DNA of 64,000 nt, taken from Mesorhizobium sp. ZC-5. Its GTDB lineage: Bacteria; Pseudomonadota; Alphaproteobacteria; Rhizobiales; Rhizobiaceae. Position 1 is the stretch's first letter, and each line of letters starts with the position of its first letter. The stretch covers positions 186,001 to 250,000 of the forward strand of contig NZ_JAOWPT010000001.1 of the NCBI RefSeq assembly GCF_025753855.1, given 5' to 3'. The translations under genes and the position numbers were made by a program. The notes beneath the pieces are model-generated. The model had not been told where the DNA came from and made no database searches. It saw nothing but the letters and a program-made list of their open reading frames with translations. This document shows, piece by piece, positions 54,313-62,453 of the stretch.

Positions 54313-55215
54313 TCAGAGCCGGTGGAAGGTGGCTGCATTCCCGTACAGCCACTTCTCGACGACCTTTTCCTTGAGCGGGAGGTTCTTGTAGTCCTCGATC
54401 AGCGCCTCGAAGGACGTGCCGAAGAGATAGCGTGACAAGCCGACCATCACCTTGTCCTGCAACAGCGTATTGCCGAACTGCATGAACTGCTCCCATCCCG
54501 ATCCGGGCTGGGCGAAGTAGCGCGGATGGTGGGCGGCCGTGTCGACATAGAGATTGGGGTGGCGGCGCAACAGAGCGACCATCTCGTTGACCCAGGGCCA
54601 GCCGGCCAGGCCCGCGACGATGCGCAATTCCGGGAAGTCGACCGCCACATCGTCGAGATAGCGCGGATGCCCGAGATCGTACGGCCGATCGTTGGCATAG
54701 TTCATCGCCGTATAGATACGCACCGGGACGTCGAGTTCGGCAGCCTTGGCGTAGAGTGGATAATAACGTCTGTCATTCGCGGTCACGCCGTTATAGAGCG
54801 CCGAGAGACGCAACCCGTTGGCCCCTTCCTCTTTCACCAGGCGCTCAAATTCCCTGACCGCTCGCATGCCGTCTGTCGGGTCCAGGGTGACGAAGGTAAA
54901 GAAGCGACCGGGATATCGGGCATGAATCCCAGCGGTCGCCGTGTTCTCGGCACCGACAAGCAATCCACATTGGATATTTGCGCGGTCCATATCTTCGACA
55001 AGCCGCTTCAGGCCTCCATCCTCTTCCGTTTCAGCCGGCGTTTCGTTGCGGCTCCTAGCCTTGAAAACGCGGCCGTAGTTCGCGAAGCCATAACCTTCAG
55101 GGCGTTCGAGAGGCTGCGGGAAAGGCGTTCCGGGGCGACCGCGCGCGATCCTCTCCAAATCGGGGTTGGCCTCCGAGTGCGGCAGCCCGATCTCCATGTC
55201 GATCACACGCGTCAT
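54313..55215 (-). CDS. Amidohydrolase-family (PF04909-like) protein lacking metal ligands
   Basis: A 300-residue TIM-barrel protein of the amidohydrolase-2 type, recognisable from DDVAVDFPELRIVAG, WPWVNEMVALLRRHPNLYVD and LPLKEKVVEKWLYGNAATF. The usual metal-binding positions are altered: the N-terminal HxH is IDMEIG, the strand-5 histidine is replaced in VRIYTAMNYA, the AHGG histidine in GLAGWPW, and the strand-8 aspartate in LFGTSF. Some members of the superfamily, such as LigI, hydrolyse lactones without metal, so the protein may still be a catalyst. It is the first gene of the ABC/acyl-CoA synthetase operon and divergent from the IclR regulator. Confidence 0.8.
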   Translation of the reverse strand: MTRVIDMEIGLPHSEANPDLERIARGRPGTPFPQPLERPEGYGFANYGRVFKARSRNETPAETEEDGGLKRLVEDMDRANIQCGLLVGAENTATAGIHARYPGRFFTFVTLDPTDGMRAVREFERLVKEEGANGLRLSALYNGVTANDRRYYPLYAKAAELDVPVRIYTAMNYANDRPYDLGHPRYLDDVAVDFPELRIVAGLAGWPWVNEMVALLRRHPNLYVDTAAHHPRYFAQPGSGWEQFMQFGNTLLQDKVMVGLSRYLFGTSFEALIEDYKNLPLKEKVVEKWLYGNAATFHRL

Positions 55216-55292
55216 CTATTCCTCCTGCAATGCGATGCCCTCGCGCCATCTTCCACCGAGGTGATGCAGTGATCGCGCAATATGGGATTAAC

Positions 55293-55338
55293 GTCAATAT
55301 GATTGTCAAATAAACATTATTATGTCCATTATATTGAC
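55293..55338. promoter_or_regulatory. AT-rich divergent promoter with inverted repeat
   Basis: GTCAATAT (55293-55300) and ATATTGAC (55331-55338) are perfect 8-base inverted arms 30 bases apart within a markedly AT-rich stretch between the amidohydrolase operon and the IclR gene. A candidate site for IclR binding or looping. Confidence 0.4.
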
Positions 55339-55369
55339 ATTTTTAGCAAACGCAGCATAATTTTGTGCA

Positions 55370-56182
55370 ATGCCGTTATCCACGGCTGCGAAACAGGAGC
55401 AGCGCTTGACCGAGACTGATCACGACGCGGGATTTGCCACCACGCTTGCGAAGGGGCTGGATGTTCTCAGGGCCTTCCGTCCCGACCGGAACTCGATGAG
55501 CAATGTCGAGATCGCCGCCGAGACCGGCATCAATCGGCCAACTGTCGCGCGGTTGACCTATACGCTCGCAAAACTTGGCTATCTCAAGCAGGAGAAGTCC
55601 AAATACAGGCTGAGCTGGGGCGCGTTGATGCTGGTCAACCCCCTGCTCATCAACGCCAAGATTCTACAGATCGCGCGTCCTTCGATGCAAAAGCTGGCCC
55701 AGGACGTCGGCGGAACGGTCTCGATCGGCGTCATCGATCGCGTCAACTTCATGTATCTCGAGACATCGCGGGTAAACGAGAACACTTGGACATCTCAGGA
55801 CCTCGGGACGATCGGCCCCCTGCTGCCGGCAACTATTGGTCATGCTCTTTGCGCACAGCTTGACGACACGGAACTCGGATTGAAACTCGAACAGATGCGG
55901 CGAAGCGCGCCCGAGCTATGGGACAAATATTCCGACGCCTTCATGGAAGGCGTTGCCGACTGCAAGAGTCGCGGCTTTTCGGTCGTGAGGGGAACGTGGA
56001 TACCAGGCACACATTCCGCCGGAGTGCCGCTCTTGCGCGACAAAAACGGCGAGTGTTTCGCAATGAACTGCCGCGTGCCGATCTTTCGCCTCAGTCCGAA
56101 CCAGATAGAGGAAGAGGTTGGACCGCGATTGAAATCGCTGGCCATGAATGTTCGCAGTCAGCTGGCTTTCGTCATGCCGTGA
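55370..56182 (+). CDS. IclR-family transcriptional regulator
   Basis: A 270-residue regulator. The winged helix is MSNVEIAAETGINRPTVARL with KLGYLKQEKSKYRLS; the effector domain has LLPATIGHALCAQLDD and SRGFSVVRGTWIPGTHSAGVPL. ATG 55370 was chosen because the conserved domain starts about 20 residues later. It is divergent from the amidohydrolase/ABC/acyl-CoA synthetase operon and presumably senses that operon's substrate. Confidence 0.86.
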   Translation: MPLSTAAKQEQRLTETDHDAGFATTLAKGLDVLRAFRPDRNSMSNVEIAAETGINRPTVARLTYTLAKLGYLKQEKSKYRLSWGALMLVNPLLINAKILQIARPSMQKLAQDVGGTVSIGVIDRVNFMYLETSRVNENTWTSQDLGTIGPLLPATIGHALCAQLDDTELGLKLEQMRRSAPELWDKYSDAFMEGVADCKSRGFSVVRGTWIPGTHSAGVPLLRDKNGECFAMNCRVPIFRLSPNQIEEEVGPRLKSLAMNVRSQLAFVMP

Positions 56183-56250
56183 AGCTGACGTCTGCGTAGG
56201 CAGAGTCTCGAACAGGGAGAGGCATCGAGCTTCCGCTCATGCCTTCGATA

Positions 56251-57300
56251 TCAGTCTGTGGTCAGCATGACCTTGACGCTTCGTGCGCGATCGGCGGCGA
56301 GGCGGAAGGCTGCTGGGGCGTCGGACAAAGTGTGTTCCGCGGTCACCAGCTTCAGGACGTCTACGTTCCCGCCGACGATCAGATCGACTGCCTCGTTGAA
56401 CTCCGCGCCAAAGCGGAATGTGCCTTTCAGCTCGATCTCCTTGGCCATAACCGCATTGGCCGGCACCGGGATCTGGCCACCGGGGAGGTTGCCGACCTGA
56501 ACGACCGTGCCGCCGCGCCGGACGCTGGCGATCGCCGCCGCGAGGCCAGCCGCTGTACCGGATATCTCGAAGGCGATGTCGATCGCCTTGTCGACCACGA
56601 GCGACTGGAGCCTGTCGTCACCGCCGGAAAGGTCGATCGTCCTGTCCGCGCCAAGCTTCTTGGCGAAGGCGAGTGGCGCCTCTGCTATGTCGGCGACGAT
56701 GATCTGCCCACATCCCTTGAACCTCGCCGCAAGCATGGTCAGAAGCCCAATAGGGCCGGCGCCGAACAGGATGATGTTCCTGCCACGTATCTCGCCGGCG
56801 CGCGCCACCGCGTGCAGGCTGACGGCGAGCGGCTCGGCGAGCGCCGCTGCCTGATAAGCCACATGGCGCGGAACCTTGATGCATTGCGCCGGCGTAGCGT
56901 CGAACAGGCTGGCGAAACCGCCCTGCATGTGCGGCGTCTTGGACGCCGAGCCCATGAAATAGATGTTTTCGCAAAGATTGGCCCGGCCCTCCGCGCAACG
57001 GGTGCAATGCCCGCACCAGCGCGATGGATTGACCGCGACGTGGTCGCCGATACCCAAGCCTGGCACTGCGCCGCCGATCTCGACTATCTCGCCTGAAATC
57101 TCGTGGCCGAGTATCAGCGGCGACGTGACGACGAAGTCGCCGGTCCGCGCATGGCGGAAATAGTGCAGGTCGGAACCACAGATGCCGCCTGCCTTGAAGC
57201 GAACCCGCACCATCCCCGGCGCGAGCGGTACAAGCGAATGCTCGATGACGCGCAGATCCTGGGGGCCGAAAAGCGTCGCCGCGATGGCGCTATCGATCAT
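56251..57300 (-). CDS. Zinc-dependent alcohol dehydrogenase, L-idonate 5-dehydrogenase-like
   Basis: A 349-residue medium-chain dehydrogenase. The catalytic zinc region is GGICGSDLHYF with GHEISGEIVEIG; the structural-zinc cysteines are in CGHCTRCAEGRANLC; the NAD(P)-binding region is ILFGAGPIGLLTM. The sequence pattern is that of IdnD, which oxidises L-idonate to 5-ketogluconate, but other polyol or sugar-acid substrates are possible. ATG 57300 overlaps the DctM stop as ATGA, so it is coupled to the TRAP transporter. Last gene of the operon. Confidence 0.82.
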   Translation of the reverse strand: MIDSAIAATLFGPQDLRVIEHSLVPLAPGMVRVRFKAGGICGSDLHYFRHARTGDFVVTSPLILGHEISGEIVEIGGAVPGLGIGDHVAVNPSRWCGHCTRCAEGRANLCENIYFMGSASKTPHMQGGFASLFDATPAQCIKVPRHVAYQAAALAEPLAVSLHAVARAGEIRGRNIILFGAGPIGLLTMLAARFKGCGQIIVADIAEAPLAFAKKLGADRTIDLSGGDDRLQSLVVDKAIDIAFEISGTAAGLAAAIASVRRGGTVVQVGNLPGGQIPVPANAVMAKEIELKGTFRFGAEFNEAVDLIVGGNVDVLKLVTAEHTLSDAPAAFRLAADRARSVKVMLTTD

Positions 57301-58703
57301 CGGATCAGCCCCATTTGCGTCGGCAGCCACAACGAGATGGCGGGAATGAAGGTGATCAGGATCAGCGCGGCGAGTAGGGGGACCAGCCATGGCAGGATTG
57401 CCATCGTGGTGCGCTCGACCGACAGTTTTGCGATGCGCGAGAGAACGAACAACACCATGCCGAGTGGCGGGTGAAGCAGGCCGATCATCAGGTTGAGCGT
57501 CATGATGAGGCCGAAATGCACCGGATCGATGCCGTAGAGGATGACGATCGGCAGGAGGATCGGCACGAGGATCGTGATTGCGGCGATCGTGTCGAGGAAG
57601 CAGCCGACAACCAGCATCAGGATGTTCACAAGGATCAGGAACACCCATTTGCTTTCGGTCAGCGAGGTGATGAACGTCGAGAACACCTGCGCGGCCTGGC
57701 TGACCGTCAGCAGCCAGGCGAAGATCGACGCGGCGGTGACGATGAAAAGGACCGATGCGGTCGTCTCGATCGTGTCGAAGGTGGCCTTGGCGAGCGTCGC
57801 GAACGTCATGGTGCGGTAGCGCACGAGGCCGAGGAACAGCGACCAGATCACGGCCGCCATCGCAGCTTCGGTGGGCGTGAACCAGCCCATGGTCATGCCG
57901 CCGATCAGGATGATCGGCGTCATCAGCGCCATCACCGCTGCAAAGTCGAAATACCAGTCGCACAGAACCAGGATCAGCAGGGCGATGCCGACCGCGACAT
58001 TGATCGTAAGGCCGGCCTGCACCAGCAGATAGACCGCCAGCGGGAAGCACAGCACCACAAGCACTTCCAGCGAAGCGCCGGCGAGACGCCGCGCCTCGAA
58101 CGGCGTATCCGAGCCCCAGCCTCTGCGGTAGGCGAAGATCGCGACCGTGATCATCATCAGCACAGTCATGACGACGCCGGGCAGAATACCGGCCATGAAG
58201 AGCGCGCCGATCGAAACGTTCGCCATCATGCCGTAGATGACGAAAGGCAGGGAGGGCGGAAAGATCGGGCCAAGCGTCGAGGACGCAGCGGTCACGCCGA
58301 CCGCGGCTTCCACCGGATAGCCGTGATCCTTCATCGCCTTGATCTCGATCGTGCCGATGCCCGCGGCGTCGGCGAGTGCTGCCCCCGACATTCCCGCGAA
58401 GACCACGGAGCCGATGATGTTGACCTGGGCGAGACCGCCCTTCATCCAGCCGACGAGTGCCAGCGCAAAGGAGTAGATGCGGCCGGTGACGCCGGCGATG
58501 TTCATCAGGTTCCCGGCGAAGATGAAGAAGGGCACGGCCAGCAGAGGGAAGCTTTCGACGCCCGCGATCATGCGCTGCGCGGCGATGATGTCGGGCGCAA
58601 CGCCGTAGAAGACGAGGTAAAGCAGTGACGCGACGGCCATAGAGACCGCGACCGGCACGCCGACGAGCATGAAACCCAGGAATGAGCCGATAAGAAGTAG
58701 CAT
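57297..58703 (-). CDS. TRAP transporter large permease (DctM)
   Basis: A 468-residue membrane protein with about 12 hydrophobic segments, including the start LLLIGSFLGFMLVGVPVAVS, AVPFFIFAGNLMNIAGV, GSVVFAGMSGAALADAAG and PPSLPFVIYG, all typical of DctM. It forms the sodium-coupled channel. It begins three bases after the small-permease stop. Confidence 0.95.
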   Translation of the reverse strand: MLLLIGSFLGFMLVGVPVAVSMAVASLLYLVFYGVAPDIIAAQRMIAGVESFPLLAVPFFIFAGNLMNIAGVTGRIYSFALALVGWMKGGLAQVNIIGSVVFAGMSGAALADAAGIGTIEIKAMKDHGYPVEAAVGVTAASSTLGPIFPPSLPFVIYGMMANVSIGALFMAGILPGVVMTVLMMITVAIFAYRRGWGSDTPFEARRLAGASLEVLVVLCFPLAVYLLVQAGLTINVAVGIALLILVLCDWYFDFAAVMALMTPIILIGGMTMGWFTPTEAAMAAVIWSLFLGLVRYRTMTFATLAKATFDTIETTASVLFIVTAASIFAWLLTVSQAAQVFSTFITSLTESKWVFLILVNILMLVVGCFLDTIAAITILVPILLPIVILYGIDPVHFGLIMTLNLMIGLLHPPLGMVLFVLSRIAKLSVERTTMAILPWLVPLLAALILITFIPAISLWLPTQMGLIR

Positions 58704-58706
58704 GGA

Positions 58707-59282
58707 TCAGTCTCCCAGTCCGTCGAAGGCGGCGGGACGTTCGAGCACCGAGTAGCCGCGCCTGATATCGGCGATGAAAACCTGGATCTGCCTTACCATC
58801 ATGAGGAAGAAGGCGGCGAAGACGGAATAGAATACAAGATTACGGGGCAGGTCGATCGTCACCATGCGCTCGCGATGCACGATGCCGACATACCGCCACA
58901 GCAGCCAGGACATGTAGGCGAAGAAGCCGATCGTAATCACGCTGACCATAAGCGCCAGCACGCGCCCAATTCCGGAGGGGAGGTAGTGGTAGAGAATATC
59001 GACATGAATGTGCCTGGTCATGCGGGTGCACATGACCGCGCCCAGAAACACCACGACGACCAGGCAGTTGATCGCGATCTCTTCCGTCCAGGCAAAACTG
59101 TTGTTCAGAACGTAGCGCGTGAAGAATTGCAGGAAGACGCAAAGGGCCATGCCCCAGAAGACCGCCAGGGTCACCCAGTCTTCCACCGCGTAGCGTGAAA
59201 GATCGGCTGGGGCGGCCGTTTCATCCTCGAAAGCCTGCGCCAGTTCTTCGGCCGTTACCTGGGTATGGACCTCTTCGCTCAT
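58707..59282 (-). CDS. TRAP transporter small permease (DctQ)
   Basis: A 191-residue protein with four membrane segments: LAVFWGMALCVFLQFFTRYV followed by WTEEIAINCLVVVVFLGAV and the later HIHVDILYHYLP. An unusual 30-residue charged N-terminal extension (EEVHTQVTAEELAQAFEDET) precedes the first segment. ATG 59282 has GGAGG eight bases upstream; an ATG six codons earlier lacks it. Confidence 0.9.
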   Translation of the reverse strand: MSEEVHTQVTAEELAQAFEDETAAPADLSRYAVEDWVTLAVFWGMALCVFLQFFTRYVLNNSFAWTEEIAINCLVVVVFLGAVMCTRMTRHIHVDILYHYLPSGIGRVLALMVSVITIGFFAYMSWLLWRYVGIVHRERMVTIDLPRNLVFYSVFAAFFLMMVRQIQVFIADIRRGYSVLERPAAFDGLGD

Positions 59283-59316
59283 CGGCGCAGCCTCCGGCAT
59301 CGAATGAAATTGGGGC

Positions 59317-59344
59317 GACCCGGCGCGACATAGCGCGCCGGGTC
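59317..59344 (-). promoter_or_regulatory. GC-rich hairpin between DctP and DctQ genes
   Basis: GACCCGGCGCG and CGCGCCGGGTC form a perfect 11-base stem around a 6-base loop, 11 bases beyond the DctP stop on the minus strand. There is no T-run; an mRNA-stabilising or attenuating structure is likely. Confidence 0.7.
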
Positions 59345-59355
59345 CACGACGGAGA

Positions 59356-60330
59356 TCACTTGATTGCGCGGATCGCTTCCCAATCCGCCTTCTCGTAGCC
59401 GAACTCCTCGAAGGTCACCTTCTCGGCGACGTTCTTCTCGAAGTCGGCCCGATCGATTTCGGTGACGGTCAGCCCCCGGTCCTTGAACACCTGGACTAGC
59501 TCCTTTTCGCGAGCGACGATCTTGTCCGTCGCCCTCTTGGCCGCCTCCTGCATGACTTCGGTGAAGATTGCCTTGTCCTCGTCCGAAAGCTGCGACCAGC
59601 GCGACTGTGACACGATGGTGTTCAGGTGGTCGACAATGTGGCCGGTCAGTACGATGTGCTTCTGCACTTCGAAGAACTTCTTGGCCTCGATCGTAGTGAG
59701 CGGGTTCTCCTGAGCTTCCACCGTGCCCTGCTGAAGGGCGAGGTAGACTTCAGCGAAGGCGATGGGCGCGGTGTTGGCGCCGCAGGCGCGTGGCATGGCG
59801 AGATAGGCAGGAACGTCCGGCACGCGGATCTTCAGCCCCTGCATGTCGGCACATTTCTCGATCGGACGGTTCGACGTCGTGTGCCGCGTTCCGTAATAGG
59901 TCGTCGCGGTGATATGATGGCCGGAAGCTTCCTCATATCCGGCGGTCAGCGTCTTGTAGATGTCGCTCTTGGAATAGGCCAGAAGGTGGTCGGCATCGCG
60001 GAAGATGAAGGGGTAATAGGTGACGCCGATCCGTGGAAACTCGCGCGCGGCGAAACTCGAGCCGGAGATGATGATGTCGACCGTTCCAAGCGTCAGTCCC
60101 TGGTTGATGTCGGATTCCTTGCCGAGCTGCGACGCCGGAAATACATCGATGGTGTAGCGGCCGTCGGTGCGCTTTTTGATTTCTTCCGCGGCCCATACGG
60201 ATTCGGTGTGGAAGGGTTCGGAAGTCTCGTAGACATGGGCCCATTTCAGCGCGGTCTGCGCCGAGGCTGAGGTCATGGGCAAGGCAATTGCGGCGAAGGC
60301 TCCGAGTAACGCGGCATATCTTGAAAGCAT
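59356..60330 (-). CDS. TRAP transporter solute-binding protein (DctP)
   Basis: A 324-residue periplasmic protein. The signal peptide is about residues 1-25 (GAFAAIALPMTSASAQ). The DctP family pattern is seen in LKWAHVYETSEPFHTESVWA, TIDVFPASQLGKESDINQGL, the binding arginine region GLKIRVPDVPAY and EVYLALQQGTVEAQENPLTT. ATG 60330 has GGGAGGAATG upstream. The operon partner IdnD-like enzyme suggests a sugar acid as ligand. Confidence 0.93.
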   Translation of the reverse strand: MLSRYAALLGAFAAIALPMTSASAQTALKWAHVYETSEPFHTESVWAAEEIKKRTDGRYTIDVFPASQLGKESDINQGLTLGTVDIIISGSSFAAREFPRIGVTYYPFIFRDADHLLAYSKSDIYKTLTAGYEEASGHHITATTYYGTRHTTSNRPIEKCADMQGLKIRVPDVPAYLAMPRACGANTAPIAFAEVYLALQQGTVEAQENPLTTIEAKKFFEVQKHIVLTGHIVDHLNTIVSQSRWSQLSDEDKAIFTEVMQEAAKRATDKIVAREKELVQVFKDRGLTVTEIDRADFEKNVAEKVTFEEFGYEKADWEAIRAIK

Positions 60331-60385
60331 TTCATTCCTCCCTGTGATGATTGGCGACAACAGCCGGATCTCCTCCCGGCCTGGT

Positions 60386-61105
60386 CTATTCCGCAACCTC
60401 CACGGCTGCGGCTCTCTCACCGAAATTGCGTGAGAATCTGAGTTGCGACTGACGCAGATGCTCTCGCATCGCCGTCTTTGCCTTTTCGGGATCGCGCGCC
60501 GCGATCCCATCGCGCACCACGCGATGCTCGTCCATCGCGGTTTTCCAGGAATCCTTGTTTTCGAAATAACTGGAGAGGCGCTCGAAATATGGATTGATGC
60601 GCTGGTCGAACAGTTCACCGGTGAATCTTACAAGAACGGCGTTGCCGAGGATCGCCGCCACGGTGGTGTGGAATTCCCGGTCCAGCCCGAGCGTGAATTT
60701 GCTCGGATGATGTGTGGATTCCATCCTGCGAAGCACGTCGTCCATGGCGTCGATGTCCGATTGCTTCACATGCAGGGCGGCTTCGGCGGCGATTGCGCCT
60801 TCGATGAATTCCCGTGCGCGCAGCAATTCGAACGGACCTTCGACGGCGCTGCGTAAATGAATCTCGGGAACCGGCTGTTCGGTCACATAGATACCCGAAC
60901 CGACGCGGATGCGTATTCGCCCCTCGACCTCCAGCGCAATCAGCGCTTCGCGAACTGTCGGGCGGGAGATGCCCAACTGGTCGGCCAGTTCGCGCTCGGT
61001 AGGCAGGCGATCGCCAACCGCGAACTCGCCGCTGTCGATCAGCTGCCTGAGCTGATCAGCTATCTGTCGGTAAAGCCGACGCGGTTCAATGGCCTGTATC
61101 GGCAT
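60386..61105 (-). CDS. GntR-family regulator (FadR/FCD subfamily)
   Basis: A 239-residue regulator with the winged helix RLPTERELADQLGISRPTVR near residue 33 and a helical FCD domain containing LGLDREFHTTVAAILGN and DEHRVVRDGIAARDPEKAKT. ATG 61105 is preferred over GTG 61111 for spacing. It lies directly upstream of the TRAP operon in the same direction. A GGTC-T-GACC palindrome upstream suggests self-control and control of the TRAP genes, as for UxuR/DgoR-like sugar-acid regulators. Confidence 0.87.
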   Translation of the reverse strand: MPIQAIEPRRLYRQIADQLRQLIDSGEFAVGDRLPTERELADQLGISRPTVREALIALEVEGRIRIRVGSGIYVTEQPVPEIHLRSAVEGPFELLRAREFIEGAIAAEAALHVKQSDIDAMDDVLRRMESTHHPSKFTLGLDREFHTTVAAILGNAVLVRFTGELFDQRINPYFERLSSYFENKDSWKTAMDEHRVVRDGIAARDPEKAKTAMREHLRQSQLRFSRNFGERAAAVEVAE

Positions 61106-61146
61106 CGCCACTCAGTTCCACACGACAGAACATCAGAGATCGGTAA

Positions 61147-61161
61147 ATTGGTCTGACCTAT
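61147..61161. promoter_or_regulatory. GntR/FadR-type operator
   Basis: ATTGGTCTGACCTAT contains a perfect GGTC-T-GACC inverted repeat about 42 bases upstream of the GntR-type gene. TNGGTC-N-GACCNA is the common operator form of FadR-subfamily GntR regulators. Confidence 0.6.
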
Positions 61162-61272
61162 TGAGCGTAAACGCGACGAAGTGTCAAGGAACAGGAGAAT
61201 TGCCGCGCAAATTCTCACGGCACACCAACAGGCGAACACGTCGCCTGTGTCGACCAGGGCGCCGGAGCTGGG

Positions 61273-62316
61273 TTATCGCGAAACGAAAGGGCCGGTTGTC
61301 TTCCGTACGATCAGTTCCCCGGATAGCCTTCTGATGGTCGCGGACTGACCGGGTTCACAGCTTCCGTCTTCGATCATGCCGACGGTGACCTGTACCATCT
61401 CATCCAGAGGCTGGCGAAACGTTGTTATGGAATAGCGCGGCCAGCCGGCCATCGCGATGTCGTCAAAGCCTGCGACGGAAATATCTTCCGGCACCCGAAG
61501 GCCGGCCTCGTCGCGGAATGCGTCGATGCCGCCGGCAGCCAGGATGTCATTGGCGAAGAACACGGCGTCGATGTTTCCCTTGGCGGCAACTTCCAGCGCC
61601 GCTCGCCTGCCTGCGGCGTAGCTGTATTCGCCGCCATCGAAATGCCCGCCCAGTGTCATTCCGAGTTCCGCGACACGCGTGATGAAGGCGTTCTGCCGCT
61701 CCAGGTTCGTCGACGTATGAGCAAGCCCGGCCACATACGCCACGCGGCGATGGCCGAGCTGATGGAAATGATCGGCTATCGCCCGCCCGCCCGCGATGTT
61801 GTCACAGGCGACGCAACTCAACTCGCCGCCATCGACGACACGGTTTATCAGCACTGCCGCCCGCCCCTCGGTGACCCAGCGCAGGGTCGCGCCTGACAGG
61901 ATAGTCGCGGATATGACGATGACAGCATCGACATTGTAGCGGCGCACGGCCGAAAGCTGATGCTCGAGGTTGGAACCCTTGGCGATGTTGAACAGCAGGC
62001 TCTGCAGACCGACCTGCTGCAATGCACGGGACAGCTTTTCGATCAGCGCGGGATAGAAAGGATTCTGCATGTCGGACACAACGATGCCGACGATGTTGGA
62101 TCTGCTGCGCGACAGCATGCTGGCAATTGCGTTGGGATGGTAGTCGACCTCCGCGGCATGGCGCAGGATCTTCTCCCTCAACTCGGCTGCGATGCTGGCG
62201 CCAGGGGTGAACGCCCGCGAAACAGCCGACTGGCTGACGCCGATAAGCCTTGCAAGTTCCCGCGCGGTGATGGGCTTGCGCCTGCCCTTGCCGCCAGCAT
62301 GCTCGCTATCGCTCAC
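61273..62316 (-). CDS. LacI-family transcriptional regulator
   Basis: A 347-residue repressor. The helix-turn-helix is TARELARLIGVSQSAVSRAF near residue 17, the hinge region ASMLSRSRSNIVGIVVSDMQ follows, and the core ends ISVAGFDDIAMAGWPRYSIT. It is divergent from the CoA transferase gene and the gap holds a perfect 16-base palindrome, so those two genes are the likely regulon. The upstream TRAP unit has its own GntR regulator. Confidence 0.88.
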   Translation of the reverse strand: MSDSEHAGGKGRRKPITARELARLIGVSQSAVSRAFTPGASIAAELREKILRHAAEVDYHPNAIASMLSRSRSNIVGIVVSDMQNPFYPALIEKLSRALQQVGLQSLLFNIAKGSNLEHQLSAVRRYNVDAVIVISATILSGATLRWVTEGRAAVLINRVVDGGELSCVACDNIAGGRAIADHFHQLGHRRVAYVAGLAHTSTNLERQNAFITRVAELGMTLGGHFDGGEYSYAAGRRAALEVAAKGNIDAVFFANDILAAGGIDAFRDEAGLRVPEDISVAGFDDIAMAGWPRYSITTFRQPLDEMVQVTVGMIEDGSCEPGQSATIRRLSGELIVRKTTGPFVSR

Positions 62317-62389
62317 TGTTGTTCCCCTAGCCTCGAACCGCCTTAACGGTAGCTGCCATCTTTTTCAATCATCGTGTCGTCGCGAAGTG

Positions 62390-62405
62390 TTGCATACGTA
62401 TGCAA
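62390..62405. promoter_or_regulatory. LacI-family operator palindrome
   Basis: TTGCATACGTATGCAA is a perfect 16-base palindrome with a central CG, 74 bases upstream of the LacI-type start and 49 bases upstream of the CoA transferase start. It suits a LacI dimer controlling both divergent genes. Confidence 0.75.
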
Positions 62406-62453
62406 AACTCGATAGTTCATTTTTGATGCTGAAATGGGAGCGAGCGGCATTCG

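Noticed and set aside
56251-58050. A 599-residue reading of the dehydrogenase
   Set aside because: The first 250 residues lie in the DctM gene in another frame; ATG 57300 overlaps the DctM stop and gives the normal family length.
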